This document shows positions 16,654 through 26,245 of a stretch of DNA of 64,000 nt, piece after piece (within the stretch, counting starts at the first letter, position 1; every line of letters begins with the position of its first letter). Below the pieces are notes generated by a model. It was not told the origin of the DNA, made no database searches, and saw only the letters and a list, made by a program, of their open reading frames with translations. A program made the translations under genes and the position numbers. The stretch spans positions 124,001 through 188,000 of the forward strand of contig JADJVQ010000003.1 in assembly GCA_016710525.1 (NCBI GenBank), in the 5' to 3' direction. This DNA is from Burkholderiaceae bacterium (lineage in GTDB: Bacteria > Pseudomonadota > Gammaproteobacteria > Burkholderiales > Burkholderiaceae_E).

Positions 16654-19461
16654 TCAGGCCGCCTTGCGGCGCACGGACTTGGCCGCCGGCTTGCCGGCAG
16701 CGGTCTTTGAAGCCTTGGCAGCCGCGGTCTTGGTGGCTGCCTTGGTCGGCTTGCCGGCCTTGGCGGCTGTCGCCTTGGACGGGCTCGCCTTTGCTGTTCC
16801 TGCTTTGGTCGCTCCCGCCTTGCCCTTGATCGCAGCCACCGGCTTGGCCGGCGCCGCAGCCTTGCCCGGCGCCGCAGCCTTGCTCGCCACGGTCCGCTTG
16901 CGCGGCGAGGATTCGGCAACGGCATCCTGGGTCTCGTCATCGCCGGCCGCGGCGCCCTTGGCGCCAGCGCCCGCCTTGCCCTTCTCGGGCCTGGGGGTGA
17001 ACTCGAAGCCGATCTTGCCGTCGGCGCCGCGCACCAGGAAGGCCTTGAACTTGCGCCGGGTCCGCGAGGAGACGAAACCGAGCAGCAGGTCGGTCTTGCC
17101 TTCGGCCAGCAGTTTGCGCATCTGCTCGGCGGCGATCTCCTGCTGCAGGATGATCTTGCCGCTTCGGAAATCGCAACTGCGGTTCGGTCCGACCGATTTT
17201 TCGCACACGTACGACAGGCCATGCTCGTAGACGTTGCCGCCGCATTTCGGGCAGGGACCCAGCGCTGGCTGGGCCGAAAAATCGATCGGCTCGGCATTGG
17301 CGTCGTCATCGTCGCGCGACTGGCCGAAATCGAACTCGAGCTTGTGCTCGTCGGTGAGTTTCAGGATGGCCGCGAACGGGCGGCCCAGCCGGCTGCGGAA
17401 CCCCTGCAATGGGCCGAGCGTGCGCTGGGTCAGGAGGGTTTCGGCTTCGGCGACATCGAGCTGGCGGCTGCCCGGGATCTTGCTGATCGAGAAGTCGCAT
17501 TTCGTGCAGGCGAACCGCTTGTAGTTCTCCTGGACGACCGCGCCGCACTTCGGGCATGGCGCTGCGAGCGTGGCGTAGTCGCCGGGCACGGTGTCGGCCT
17601 GGTAATTCTTGGCGCGCTCGACGATGCGCCGGGTGACCTCGGCGATTTCTTCCATGAACTCGTCGCGCTTCAGGCGCCCGCGTTCCATCTGCGAGAGCTT
17701 GTATTCCCAGTTGCCGGTGAGCTCGGGCATGGTGAGCTCTTCGACGCCCAGGCCGCGCAGCAGCGTGAGCAGCTGGAACGCCTTGGTCGTGGGCAGCAGG
17801 TCGCGGCCGTCGCGCAGCAGATAGTTTTCGGCGATCAGGCCCTCGATGATGGCGGCGCGCGTGGCCGGCGTACCCAGGCCTTTTTCGGCCATGGCCTCGC
17901 GCAGTTCGTCGTCTTCGATGAGCTTGCCCGCGCCTTCCATCGCCGACAGCAGCGTGCCTTCGTTGTAGCGGGCGGGCGGGCGGGTGGCCAGGGCCACGAC
18001 CTCGGTGTCCTGGGTCAGGACTTTTTCGCCGGCATCGACCGGCACCAGCGTGGCGTCCGACTTGGCCGCGCCGCCGACAGCCGCACCGCCTTCGTCGCCG
18101 GAGCGCCCGTAGATGGCCAGCCAGCCGGCATTGACCATCACCCGGCCTTCGGTCTTGAAGAAATACCGCTCGACCTCGGTGATGCGGGTGGTGACGAGGT
18201 ATTCCGCCGGCGGGAAGAACACCGACAGGAAGCGCCGCACGACCAGGTCGTAGATGCGCTGTTCGGCATCGCTCAGCGCCCGCGGCGCCTGCAGCGTGGG
18301 GATGATGGCGAAGTGGTCGCTGATCTTGGTGTTGTCGAACACCCGCTTGTTCGGGCGCACCCACTCGTTGGCGAGGATCTGTTTGGCGAAGGGCGCGAAC
18401 GAGCCCTGCTCCTGCAGCATCGACAGGGTTTCCTTGACCGTGGCGATGTAGTCCTCGGGCAGTGCCCGCGCATCGGTCCGGGGGTAGGTCAGGACCTTGT
18501 GCTTTTCGTACAGAGCCTGGGCCAGTGACAGCGTGGTCTTGGCCGAAAAGCCGAAGCGTCCGTTGGCCTCGCGCTGCAGGCTGGTCAGGTCGAAGAGCTG
18601 CGGCGCGATCTGGGTGGACGGCTTGGCTTCTTCGTTGACGATGCCGGGCTGGCCCTTGCAGGCCGCGGCGATGGCGTCGGCGGACGGCCGCTCCCAGAGC
18701 CGCTCGGCTCGGGCTTCGGCGTCTTCGCCCTTCTTGAACTGCGGATCGAACCAGCGCCCTTCGTAGACGCCGGCCTTGGCCTGGAAGCTGGCCCGGATCT
18801 CGAAATAGTCGCGCGATACGAAGCGCCGGATGCGGTCTTCGCGATCGACGACGATGGCCAGCGTGGGGGTCTGCACCCGGCCGACGGTGGTCAGATAGAA
18901 ACCGCCGTCGCGCGAGTTGAACGCGGTCATGGCGCGCGTGCCGTTGATGCCGACCAGCCAGTCGGCCTCGGAGCGGCAGCGGGCGGCATCGGCCAGCGGC
19001 AGCATCTGCTGGTCGTCGCGCAGCAGCTTGAAGGCATCGCGGATGGCCGCCGGCGTCATGGACTGCAGCCACAGCCGGCGCACCGGCTGCTTGGCCTTCG
19101 CGTATTGCGAGATCAGCCGGAAGATGAGCTCGCCCTCGCGGCCCGCGTCACAGGCGTTGATCAGGCCGTCGACGTCCTTGCGGCGGATCAGGCGCGCCAG
19201 CAGCTTGAGCCGTTCTTCGTTCTTGGCGATCGGCTGGACGTCGAAGTGCGGCGGGATGACCGGCAGGTGGGCGAACGACCACTTGCCCCGCTTGACCTCG
19301 AATTGTTCGGGCGCCGCGATCTCGACCAGATGGCCGACAGCCGACGAGAGAACGAAGTCGTCGCTCTCGAAGAACTCGCCGGTGCGAGTGAAACCACCGA
19401 GCGCCTTGGCGATATCGGCGGCGACCGATGGCTTCTCGGCAATGATCAGCGACTTGCCCAT
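16654..19461 (-). CDS. topB: DNA topoisomerase III with histone-H1-like tail
   Basis: Type IA topoisomerase that decatenates DNA, 935 residues, longer than E. coli TopB (653). The Toprim domain opens KSLIIAEKPSVAADIAKALG and includes NACDAGREGELIFRLI with the acidic metal ligands. The catalytic tyrosine is Tyr326 in LTYPRTDARALP. Two zinc-finger-like repeats follow (CPKCGAVVQEN and CPKCGGNVYEH). The last ~105 residues are a lysine/alanine-rich, low-complexity tail of the kind seen in H1-like proteins. I chose the ATG at 19461 because TopB proteins begin at this strand; 13 more residues are open upstream. An AT-rich gap separates it from dprA. Confidence 0.93.
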   Translation of the reverse strand: MGKSLIIAEKPSVAADIAKALGGFTRTGEFFESDDFVLSSAVGHLVEIAAPEQFEVKRGKWSFAHLPVIPPHFDVQPIAKNEERLKLLARLIRRKDVDGLINACDAGREGELIFRLISQYAKAKQPVRRLWLQSMTPAAIRDAFKLLRDDQQMLPLADAARCRSEADWLVGINGTRAMTAFNSRDGGFYLTTVGRVQTPTLAIVVDREDRIRRFVSRDYFEIRASFQAKAGVYEGRWFDPQFKKGEDAEARAERLWERPSADAIAAACKGQPGIVNEEAKPSTQIAPQLFDLTSLQREANGRFGFSAKTTLSLAQALYEKHKVLTYPRTDARALPEDYIATVKETLSMLQEQGSFAPFAKQILANEWVRPNKRVFDNTKISDHFAIIPTLQAPRALSDAEQRIYDLVVRRFLSVFFPPAEYLVTTRITEVERYFFKTEGRVMVNAGWLAIYGRSGDEGGAAVGGAAKSDATLVPVDAGEKVLTQDTEVVALATRPPARYNEGTLLSAMEGAGKLIEDDELREAMAEKGLGTPATRAAIIEGLIAENYLLRDGRDLLPTTKAFQLLTLLRGLGVEELTMPELTGNWEYKLSQMERGRLKRDEFMEEIAEVTRRIVERAKNYQADTVPGDYATLAAPCPKCGAVVQENYKRFACTKCDFSISKIPGSRQLDVAEAETLLTQRTLGPLQGFRSRLGRPFAAILKLTDEHKLEFDFGQSRDDDDANAEPIDFSAQPALGPCPKCGGNVYEHGLSYVCEKSVGPNRSCDFRSGKIILQQEIAAEQMRKLLAEGKTDLLLGFVSSRTRRKFKAFLVRGADGKIGFEFTPRPEKGKAGAGAKGAAAGDDETQDAVAESSPRKRTVASKAAAPGKAAAPAKPVAAIKGKAGATKAGTAKASPSKATAAKAGKPTKAATKTAAAKASKTAAGKPAAKSVRRKAA

Positions 19462-19567
19462 GACCCGTTCGGACCTGTACTCGGCGAAAAAGGGCGCCAA
19501 TCATAAGAGGCGCTGACAACGCTATGCAAGCTCACCACTGTGTTCCGTCCTGCCTTTTCATGCCGAA

Positions 19568-19587
19568 ATCATCATGAGGATGATGAT
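19568..19587 (-). terminator. Weak hairpin downstream of dprA
   Basis: Perfect 8-base arms ATCATCAT and ATGATGAT around a four-base loop, followed on the minus strand by TTT. It lies 42 bases after the dprA stop and could be a weak terminator; the stem is AT-rich, so stability is modest. Confidence 0.35.
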
Positions 19588-19628
19588 CGAATTTCAATAT
19601 TGATGGGAGTTTTCATGAGAGCGTGCGC

Positions 19629-20834
19629 TCACTTGAAAAGTCTTTTGAAGCGTCCGTCGGCCAATCGCTCGACCCGGCCCGAGAGTTCGAGCCCGACCAG
19701 GCGTTCGAGCATGCCAACAGCCTCGACGGGAAGCGATTGTGCGCTACACGGCCCCTCAGGGGGGATTCGGTCTTGCTCTGCGGCGGTGTTTCGGGCCGTG
19801 CGCCGCGCGCCCAGGGCCCCCGATTGAAGGCGCTCCAGCAGGGTTTCGGGATCGACGGGATCCCAGCCGAGGGCCGCCAGCAGCGGGTCTTCAGGCAGGG
19901 CGCCGGTGTTGGCCAGCGGCCGGGGGGTAGGCCCGGCAAGGCTGTCAAGGCCGAGTTCGGAAAGCACATCGGCGACCGATTCGACCAGCCGTGCCCCCTG
20001 CTTGATCAGCTGATGGCAGCCTTTGGCGGTCGGTGAGTGGATGGAGCCCGGCATGGCGAACACGTCGCGGCCGAGGTCGGCGGCGAGCCTGGCGGTGATC
20101 AGCGAGCCGCTTTGCACTGCCGCCTCGACCACCAGTACGCCCAGCGAGAGGCCGGCGATCAGACGGTTGCGCCGGGGAAACGCGCCACGCCGGGGCTCGG
20201 TGCCCGGGGGCAGTTCGCTCAGCAGCAGGCCGCGCTGCGCGATCGCCGCTGCCAGGGCCGCCTGCTGGCGCGGATAGATGCGATCCGTGCCGGTGCCCAG
20301 GACCGCCACCGTGCCGCCGGCCGTGTCGAGGGCACCCCGATGGGCCGCCGCATCGATGCCCTGCGCCAGGCCGCTGACGATCGTGATGCCCCGTTCGCCC
20401 AGGGAGTTCGCGAACGATCGGGCGGTTTCGATGCCGCCGCGCGTGGCCGAACGGCTGCCCACCATGGCCAGCGCCGCCCCGGCCAGCAGTTCGATGCGGC
20501 CCTGGGCCCACAGGACGGGCGGCGGGTCGGCGCTTTGCAGCAGCCGCGCCGGGTAGGCCGGATGAGCCAGCGTGAGCAGGTGACAGTGGGGTTGCTCGGA
20601 CCAGGCCAGAGAAGCGCGGATGGCCGCCGTGCGGATCGGATCGTCGTGGAGCAGGCTGGCTGCGGCAGCCGGACCGATCAGGGCCGCCAGGCCGGCGTGG
20701 CTGGTCCCCAGGATGTCTTCGGGAAGGCCGAGGGCCGCGAGCAGCCGGGCGGCCGTGACCGGACCGATGCCCGGCGTGAGTGCGATGTGCAACCAGGACG
20801 CGCGCTCGGCGCGCCCGTCCGGGTCACCGGGCAT
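19629..20834 (-). CDS. dprA: DNA-processing protein DprA (Smf)
   Basis: Binds incoming single-stranded DNA in natural transformation and loads RecA. The 401-residue protein has an N-terminal helix-hairpin-helix/SAM-like part (TPGIGPVTAARLLAALG), the Rossmann-like core with ALAMVGSRSATRGGIETARS, TIVSGLAQGIDAAAHRGALD, GTVAVLGTGTDRIYP and FPRRNRLIAGLS, and a C-terminal winged-helix remnant (PVEAVGMLERLVGLELSGRV). All core motifs are intact. The start is 9 nt after the LysM gene's stop, a conserved neighbourhood in betaproteobacteria; the smg gene (DUF494) usually found next is absent here, and topB follows directly. Confidence 0.95.
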   Translation of the reverse strand: MPGDPDGRAERASWLHIALTPGIGPVTAARLLAALGLPEDILGTSHAGLAALIGPAAAASLLHDDPIRTAAIRASLAWSEQPHCHLLTLAHPAYPARLLQSADPPPVLWAQGRIELLAGAALAMVGSRSATRGGIETARSFANSLGERGITIVSGLAQGIDAAAHRGALDTAGGTVAVLGTGTDRIYPRQQAALAAAIAQRGLLLSELPPGTEPRRGAFPRRNRLIAGLSLGVLVVEAAVQSGSLITARLAADLGRDVFAMPGSIHSPTAKGCHQLIKQGARLVESVADVLSELGLDSLAGPTPRPLANTGALPEDPLLAALGWDPVDPETLLERLQSGALGARRTARNTAAEQDRIPPEGPCSAQSLPVEAVGMLERLVGLELSGRVERLADGRFKRLFK

Positions 20835-20843
20835 GGAAGATTC

Positions 20844-22001
20844 CTACGGGTTGACGATGTCGTCTCCGACCGTGACCGCCTTGTAGGCGTCCATGATCAG
20901 TCCGTAGGCGATCTTATCGAAGACACGGAAAACCAGAAGATGGCCGATCGGCTCACCCGGAAGGTTGATGCCTTCCTTGGTTTCGCGGTCCTTGATCGAG
21001 CGCGCGCGCTCCTTGATCGCCAGCACATGGCCCACCGCCACGCCCTGCTGGGTGCCCAGGTTCATCGAGACCACGCTGTTGCGGCCGGCCTGCGAGACGC
21101 CCCGGTACACCGAGACGATGCGCCCGGTGACCTGGCCTTCGGGCGGCCGGGGCGCGTAGTTCAGCGCCCGCGCACGCTCGGCAGGCACCAGACGGTCGCC
21201 CTCGCCGATCTCCTCGTTGGCGCCCACGATGCGGAAGGTGGCGGGATCGCCGCGCCGTTCGAGTTTCGCGGCGCCCAGGAAGATGGCCTCGTAGGCGATC
21301 GGTTTGCGGGTATCGGGGTCGAGCAGCGGCTTGGCCGAGCGGTAGACGTACCAGTCGGTTTCGACCTGGGTGTCCTTCAGGCCTCGCACGTAGGCGATGT
21401 CGCCACGCCCGAGGTAGACCCGGCCCTCCTGCGCGCCGACGATGCGCGGATGGTCGTCCAGTCCCTTTTCGTCGACGATGAGCGGGCGGTTCAGGAACGG
21501 CTCGATGTCGGCGGCGCGCACCATCGGGATGGCGGACGCTTCGATCGCCTGCGAGCGCACCCTCGGCTGCGAACGTTCGTTGCGGTCGTTGCCGGCCGGT
21601 TCGGCCGCCGGCGTGCCGGCCGCCGCGGGGGCGCCGTCGACCGACTTGGCCAGGCGCAGGCGTGGCGTGGGCCCGGTGTTGTCCAGGTAGACGATGTCGC
21701 CCGGATAGATCAGGTGCGGATTGCGGATCTGCTCGCGATTGAGCTGCCAGATCTCGGGCCAGCGCCAGGGTTTTTCGAGAAACTTGCCGGCGATTCCCCA
21801 CAAGGTGTCGCCGCGGACCACGACGTGTTTGTCGGGCGCGTCGCGGGAGATCTCGAGCGGGGCGGTGCCGGCTGTGCGAACGGCGCGGCCGCTGCCGGCG
21901 GGTGCGGGCGCATCCGGGGGGGTCTGCGACTGAGCCCAGGCGGGCGCGCCAACCAGGGACAGCGCCAGCGCGAGGGCTCGCATGCTAGACTTATTGATCA
22001 T
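20844..22001 (-). CDS. Exported LysM-domain protein
   Basis: Periplasmic or envelope protein of 385 residues. A signal peptide (RALALALSLVGAPAWAQ) precedes one LysM domain at about residues 58-105 (HVVVRGDTLWGIAGKFLEKP, then YPGDIVYL), which binds peptidoglycan. The long remainder has no domain I recognise but is typical of the protein always paired with dprA opposite def in Burkholderiales. Alternative starts exist at 22013 and 21983. It is divergent from def across a short AT-rich region containing a palindrome, so the two may share regulatory sites. Confidence 0.85.
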   Translation of the reverse strand: MINKSSMRALALALSLVGAPAWAQSQTPPDAPAPAGSGRAVRTAGTAPLEISRDAPDKHVVVRGDTLWGIAGKFLEKPWRWPEIWQLNREQIRNPHLIYPGDIVYLDNTGPTPRLRLAKSVDGAPAAAGTPAAEPAGNDRNERSQPRVRSQAIEASAIPMVRAADIEPFLNRPLIVDEKGLDDHPRIVGAQEGRVYLGRGDIAYVRGLKDTQVETDWYVYRSAKPLLDPDTRKPIAYEAIFLGAAKLERRGDPATFRIVGANEEIGEGDRLVPAERARALNYAPRPPEGQVTGRIVSVYRGVSQAGRNSVVSMNLGTQQGVAVGHVLAIKERARSIKDRETKEGINLPGEPIGHLLVFRVFDKIAYGLIMDAYKAVTVGDDIVNP

Positions 22002-22052
22002 GGATTGCGGCACCGGGAGGAAGTTTGTGTTTCTCGGGAATCCGCAAAATTT

Positions 22053-22068
22053 CCCTTGAAATCAAGGG
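22053..22068. promoter_or_regulatory. Palindrome in the LysM/def divergent promoter region
   Basis: Perfect arms CCCTTGA and TCAAGGG around AA, in a stretch clearly richer in A+T than its surroundings. A third CCCTTGA half-site lies at 22108-22114. TTGACT (22070-22075) and several TA-rich hexamers (22084-22096) could be promoter elements for def, though spacing is not ideal. The spacing does not match an FNR box (TTGAT-N4-ATCAA). Confidence 0.4.
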
Positions 22069-22155
22069 CTTGACTATGCAGACTTTATATTAAATTCTGC
22101 CGCTAATCCCTTGATCCCGCAAGCTTAAACCGGAATCAACGGTAGATATCCGCCG

Positions 22156-22662
22156 ATGGCCGTTCTCCCGATCCTCAGATTTCCCGACCAGCGACTGCAT
22201 ACCGTCGCCAAACCGGTCGACGCGTTCGACGACTCGCTGCGTCGGCTGGTGAGCGACATGGCTGAAACCATGTATGCCGCGCCCGGCATCGGCCTGGCGG
22301 CCACACAGGTCGATGCGCACGTCCGCGTGATCGTCATCGACATCTCCGAGACCAAAGACCAGCTGCAGGTGTTCGTCAATCCGGAGCTCGTCAGCGCCAG
22401 CGACGACCGGAAGGTTTGCGAAGAGGGCTGTCTGTCGGTACCGGGCTTCTACGAGAACGTCGAGCGTCCCGATCGGGTCCGCGTTCGGGCCCGGGACGAG
22501 CACGGCCAGGAGTTCACGCTCGAGGCCGAAGGCCTGCTGGCGGTGTGCATCCAGCACGAGATGGATCATCTCAAGGGCCGGGTGTTCGTCCAGTACCTGT
22601 CGCGCCTGAAGCAGTACCGGATCCGGGCCAAGCTGCTCAAGCAGGACCGCGAGGCGGCCTGA
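22156..22662 (+). CDS. def: Peptide deformylase
   Basis: Removes the formyl group from nascent protein N-termini; ferrous iron enzyme. The 168-residue protein has all three signatures: motif I GIGLAATQ (residues 45-52), motif [10 protein letters not shown] with the metal Cys (about 90-97), and motif [12 protein letters not shown] with HExxH (about 136-144). ATG at 22156. It heads the rightward block and is followed 184 bases later by fmt, its functional partner. The def-fmt spacer is GC-rich and shows no gene. Confidence 0.97.
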   Translation: MAVLPILRFPDQRLHTVAKPVDAFDDSLRRLVSDMAETMYAAPGIGLAATQVDAHVRVIVIDISETKDQLQVFVNPELVSASDDRKVCEEGCLSVPGFYENVERPDRVRVRARDEHGQEFTLEAEGLLAVCIQHEMDHLKGRVFVQYLSRLKQYRIRAKLLKQDREAA

Positions 22663-22846
22663 ACTCTGCCTGTCGTCCCCGCGCGGCGTGTTTTGCAGCT
22701 GCCGCACGGGTCGCCCGGCCGGTGGCCGCGCGACCCGCTTGCGCCTGTCCGCCTTGCACCTGCTCGGATGCCTTCCGTTCGAATGCGGCCTGCCCCCATA
22801 GGGCCTGCCCGGATACCGCCTGCCGACCTACTCCTGACAGCTTCCC

Positions 22847-23830
22847 ATGCGCCTGATCTTCGCCGGTACGCCGGTTTTCGCCCGCGATGCCCTGGCGGCA
22901 CTCGTCGCGGCTGGCCACGATGTGGCCCTGGTGCTCACACGGGCCGACAAGCCGGCCGGACGCGGTCAGAAGATCGTGCCCAGTCCGGTCAAGGCGCTGG
23001 CCCTCGAGCATGGTCTGAGTGTCTACCAGCCGGCCACCCTGCGCGACGAAGCAGCCCGCCAGGCGCTGATGCAAGTCGAGGCGGATGTCATGGTGGTGGC
23101 GGCCTACGGCATGATCCTGCCGCCGGCCATCCTCGAGGTCCCGGCCCGCGGCTGCCTGAATATCCACGCCTCGCTGCTGCCGCGCTGGCGCGGCGCCGCG
23201 CCGATCCAGCGCGCGATCGAGGCGGGCGACGCCCAGACCGGCATCACCATCATGCAGATGGATGCGGGTCTGGACACCGGCCCGATGCTGCTGGCGCAGG
23301 CCATCCCGATCGCGCCCGACGACACGGCCGCCCGCCTGCACGACCGGCTCGCCGCCCTCGGGGCGACCCTGATCGTCCAGGCGCTCGATCGGCTGGCGGC
23401 CGGCGACCTGGTGCCGGTGCCCCAGCCCGAGGCCGGTGTGACCTACGCGCACAAGATCCTCAAGAGCGAATCGCCCATCGACTGGCGGGAACCGGCGGGC
23501 CGGATCGCCGACCGGATTCGTGCCTTCGACCCGTTCCCGGGCTGCCTGGGCACCCTGCGCCCCGGCCCTGGCCCCGGGGAGGCGGGCGGCGGGCTCGAGC
23601 CGATCAAGATCTGGAGCGCCCGCGTTGCGCCCGGGCACGCGCCGGCGGGTACCGCCCCTGGCACCGTGCTGGCCGACCCGGGCGGTCGCCTGCGGGTGGT
23701 TTGCGGCGAAGGCGTGGTCGAACTGCTCGAGGTGCAGCGGGCCGGCGGGCGCCGGCTGGCGGTGGCCGACTGGCTTCGCGCCGCGCCGCTCGCGCAAGGC
23801 GCCCGATTCGAACCGATGGCCGGGTCCTGA
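22847..23830 (+). CDS. fmt: Methionyl-tRNA formyltransferase
   Basis: Formylates initiator Met-tRNA using 10-formyltetrahydrofolate. The 327-residue length is usual. The N-terminal Rossmann part begins [19 protein letters not shown]; the catalytic/folate motif [19 protein letters not shown] is near residues 102-120 with the catalytic Asn and His, and the Asp loop follows at [11 protein letters not shown]. The C-terminal OB-like tRNA-binding domain (about 210-327) starts [19 protein letters not shown] at 22847. Lies between def and htpX as in many betaproteobacteria. Confidence 0.97.
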   Translation: MRLIFAGTPVFARDALAALVAAGHDVALVLTRADKPAGRGQKIVPSPVKALALEHGLSVYQPATLRDEAARQALMQVEADVMVVAAYGMILPPAILEVPARGCLNIHASLLPRWRGAAPIQRAIEAGDAQTGITIMQMDAGLDTGPMLLAQAIPIAPDDTAARLHDRLAALGATLIVQALDRLAAGDLVPVPQPEAGVTYAHKILKSESPIDWREPAGRIADRIRAFDPFPGCLGTLRPGPGPGEAGGGLEPIKIWSARVAPGHAPAGTAPGTVLADPGGRLRVVCGEGVVELLEVQRAGGRRLAVADWLRAAPLAQGARFEPMAGS

Positions 23831-23960
23831 TTTCCGTGCGCCGGCGTCCGCACCGCTTCGCGGGCGCCCCCTGAAATGTCGGGGCCTTGCACCCGACTCA
23901 GGTGAACCCCATTTACAGTGTGCCTGGATCTCCGATCCGACCACCAAGGAGTTGTCTGCC

Positions 23961-24812
23961 GTGTTCAACTGGATGAAAACTGCGATGTTGATGGCTGCCA
24001 TCACGGCCCTGTTCGGGGTCGTGGGCGCCGCCATGGGAGGCAAGGCCGGGATGCTGGCTGCGCTCGGCTTTGCGGTGGTGTCCAACTTTTTCGCGTACTG
24101 GTTCTCGGACAAGATGGTGCTGCGGATGTACAACGCGCAGGAGGTTGACGAGACCACCGCGCCGCAGTTCTACAACATGGTCCGCGAGCTGGCCGGCAAT
24201 GCCGCGCTGCCGATGCCCCGCGTCTACCTGATCCAGGAAGAGGCGCCCAACGCGTTTGCCACCGGCCGCAATCCGGAGCATGCCGCGGTGGCCGCGACCA
24301 CGGGCATCCTGCGCGTGCTGTCGGCGCGCGAGCTGCGCGGTGTGATGGCCCACGAACTGGCCCACGTCAAGAACCGCGACATCCTCATCTCGACCATTTC
24401 GGCCACCATGGCCGGCGCCATTTCGGCCCTGGCCAACTTTGCGATGCTGTTCGGCGGACGCGACAGCGAAGGCCGTCCGGCCAATCCGATCGCCGGCATC
24501 CTGCTGGCCATCCTGGCGCCATTCGCCGGCATGCTCATCCAGATGGCGATCTCGCGGGCCCGTGAGTTCGAAGCCGACCGCCACGGCGCGCAGATCAGCG
24601 GCGACCCCGCGGCCCTCGCGTCGGCATTGGACAAGATTCACCGCTACGCCCAGGGCATTCCGCTCGAAACCACCGAGCGGCATCCCGAAACCGCGCAGAT
24701 GATGATCATGAATCCGCTGTCGGGGGGCGGCTTGCGCGGGCTGTTCTCGACTCACCCGGCGACCGAAGAGCGGGTTGCCCGGTTGATGGCGATGGCCGGG
24801 CGGGCGGTCTGA
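23961..24812 (+). CDS. htpX: Membrane zinc metalloprotease HtpX
   Basis: M48B heat-shock protease that degrades damaged inner-membrane proteins. The 283-residue protein has two N-terminal helices ([37 protein letters not shown]), the zinc motif [12 protein letters not shown] near residues 134-145, two further hydrophobic segments, and the third ligand Glu in [13 protein letters not shown]. The GTG at 23961 is chosen because AAGGAG lies 9 bases upstream and residues MFNWMKT match the family start; an ATG four codons later is less well placed. Part of the fmt-htpX-rsmB run. Confidence 0.95.
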   Translation: MFNWMKTAMLMAAITALFGVVGAAMGGKAGMLAALGFAVVSNFFAYWFSDKMVLRMYNAQEVDETTAPQFYNMVRELAGNAALPMPRVYLIQEEAPNAFATGRNPEHAAVAATTGILRVLSARELRGVMAHELAHVKNRDILISTISATMAGAISALANFAMLFGGRDSEGRPANPIAGILLAILAPFAGMLIQMAISRAREFEADRHGAQISGDPAALASALDKIHRYAQGIPLETTERHPETAQMMIMNPLSGGGLRGLFSTHPATEERVARLMAMAGRAV

Positions 24813-24853
24813 GCGCCGCCGCGCCAGCGACGCCGGCTTCGGCGCCGCCCGGC

Positions 24854-26245
24854 GTGCCAGCGCACAGTGGCGAGCCGGGCTCTTCTGGCGCTGTGCGGGG
24901 CTCGGCGGCCCTGGCTCCGGGCGCGGTGGCTCGAGCCGCGCTCTCGCGCGAGATGCGCGCGGCGGCGGCCGCGATCGAGCAGCTGCTGGCCGGACGCGCG
25001 CTGCCCGGCGCATTGGATCAGGCCACCAACGACTATCGGCTGGTCGGCGTGTCGCGCGCGGCGGCCCGCGACATCGCTTATGGCGCGGTGCGCCAGCTGG
25101 GCACGGTACGCGCGCTGGCCACCCGCCTGAACGCCCGGCCGGCGGGCGCCGGCATCGGCGCGCTGCAGCTGGTCGGCCTGTCCGAGCTGCTCGAGCCTCA
25201 GCGCCGGCATCAGGCGGTGATCGTCGATCAGCTGGTGTCGGCCGCCCGCGACGATCCCGCGCTGGCGCCGGCGGCCGCATTCCTGAACGCCACGATGCGC
25301 CGCTTCCTGCGCGAGCGCGACGCCTTGTGCGCCGCTGTCGCCGACGAGCCCGAGGCGCGCTGGAACCATCCCGACTGGTGGATCGACCAGGTCCGCCAGG
25401 ATCACCCACGCCATTGGGAGTCCGTGCTGCAGGCCGGCCAGCGCCGTCCGCCCATGACCCTGCGGGTCAATCAGCGCCGCGGCACGGTCGAGGCCTACCA
25501 GGCGCGGCTGGCGGGCGCGGGCCGCAGTGCCCGCCAGATCGGACCCGCGGCACTGATCCTGGACGATCCCTGCGAGGTCGGCGAGCTGCCCGGTTTCGAG
25601 CACGGCGATGTGTCGGTGCAGGACCTCGCGGCGCAGCTGGCCGCGCCGCTGCTGGGCGCGCAGTCCGGAGAACGGGTGCTCGATGCCTGCGCCGCACCGG
25701 GCGGCAAGACAGCCCACCTGCTCGAGCTGTCCGACTGCCGGGTGACCGCCCTGGATTCCGATGCCGCACGCCTGGAGCGGGTGCGCGAGACCCTGGCACG
25801 GATCGGCCGGGCCGCCGAGGTGCGCCAGGGCGACGCAGCCCGGCCATCGGACTGGTGGGACGGCCAGCCCTACCGGCGAATTCTGCTCGACGCGCCGTGT
25901 TCGGCCTCGGGCATCGTGCGCCGGCATCCCGACGTGCGCTGGCTGCGCCGCCGTAGCGATATCGCGACAATGGCGCGCCGGCAGTCGGAAATGCTGGCGG
26001 CCCTGTGGGGGGTGCTCGAGCCGGGTGGTACATTGCTTTTCGCCACTTGTTCGGTGTTCCGTGCCGAAGGAGACCAGGTGGTGGAGCGCTTCTGCGCGCG
26101 ACAGGCCGATGCGCAACGCCAGCCGGTCATCTGGCGATGGCACGGCGAGCGTCAGGAACATCGCATCAGTCACCTGCTGCCCCAGTCGGCGCCCCACCGA
26201 GACCACGACGGATTTTTCTACGCATCGATCCTCAAACGCCCGTGA
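24854..26245 (+). CDS. rsmB: 16S rRNA (cytosine-967-C5)-methyltransferase
   Basis: Makes m5C967 in 16S rRNA. The N-terminal NusB-like domain (about residues 30-170) includes VGVSRAAARDIAYGAV and AAAFLNATMRRFL; the SAM-binding domain has DACAAPGGKTAHLLEL. The two catalytic cysteines are in LLDAPCSASG and LFATCSVFRAEG. The GTG start at 24854 gives 463 residues; the first ~25 are unlike the family, so a start further in is possible. Its TGA overlaps the GTG of the DUF4390 gene by the four bases GTGA, indicating translational coupling. Confidence 0.94.
   Translation: MPAHSGEPGSSGAVRGSAALAPGAVARAALSREMRAAAAAIEQLLAGRALPGALDQATNDYRLVGVSRAAARDIAYGAVRQLGTVRALATRLNARPAGAGIGALQLVGLSELLEPQRRHQAVIVDQLVSAARDDPALAPAAAFLNATMRRFLRERDALCAAVADEPEARWNHPDWWIDQVRQDHPRHWESVLQAGQRRPPMTLRVNQRRGTVEAYQARLAGAGRSARQIGPAALILDDPCEVGELPGFEHGDVSVQDLAAQLAAPLLGAQSGERVLDACAAPGGKTAHLLELSDCRVTALDSDAARLERVRETLARIGRAAEVRQGDAARPSDWWDGQPYRRILLDAPCSASGIVRRHPDVRWLRRRSDIATMARRQSEMLAALWGVLEPGGTLLFATCSVFRAEGDQVVERFCARQADAQRQPVIWRWHGERQEHRISHLLPQSAPHRDHDGFFYASILKRP

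Noticed and set aside
19501..19628. A missed smg (DUF494) gene between dprA and topB
   Set aside because: Too short, and no frame shows the expected protein.
22053..22068. FNR/ANR box
   Set aside because: The arms are TTGA-N2-TCAA, whereas FNR needs TTGAT-N4-ATCAA.
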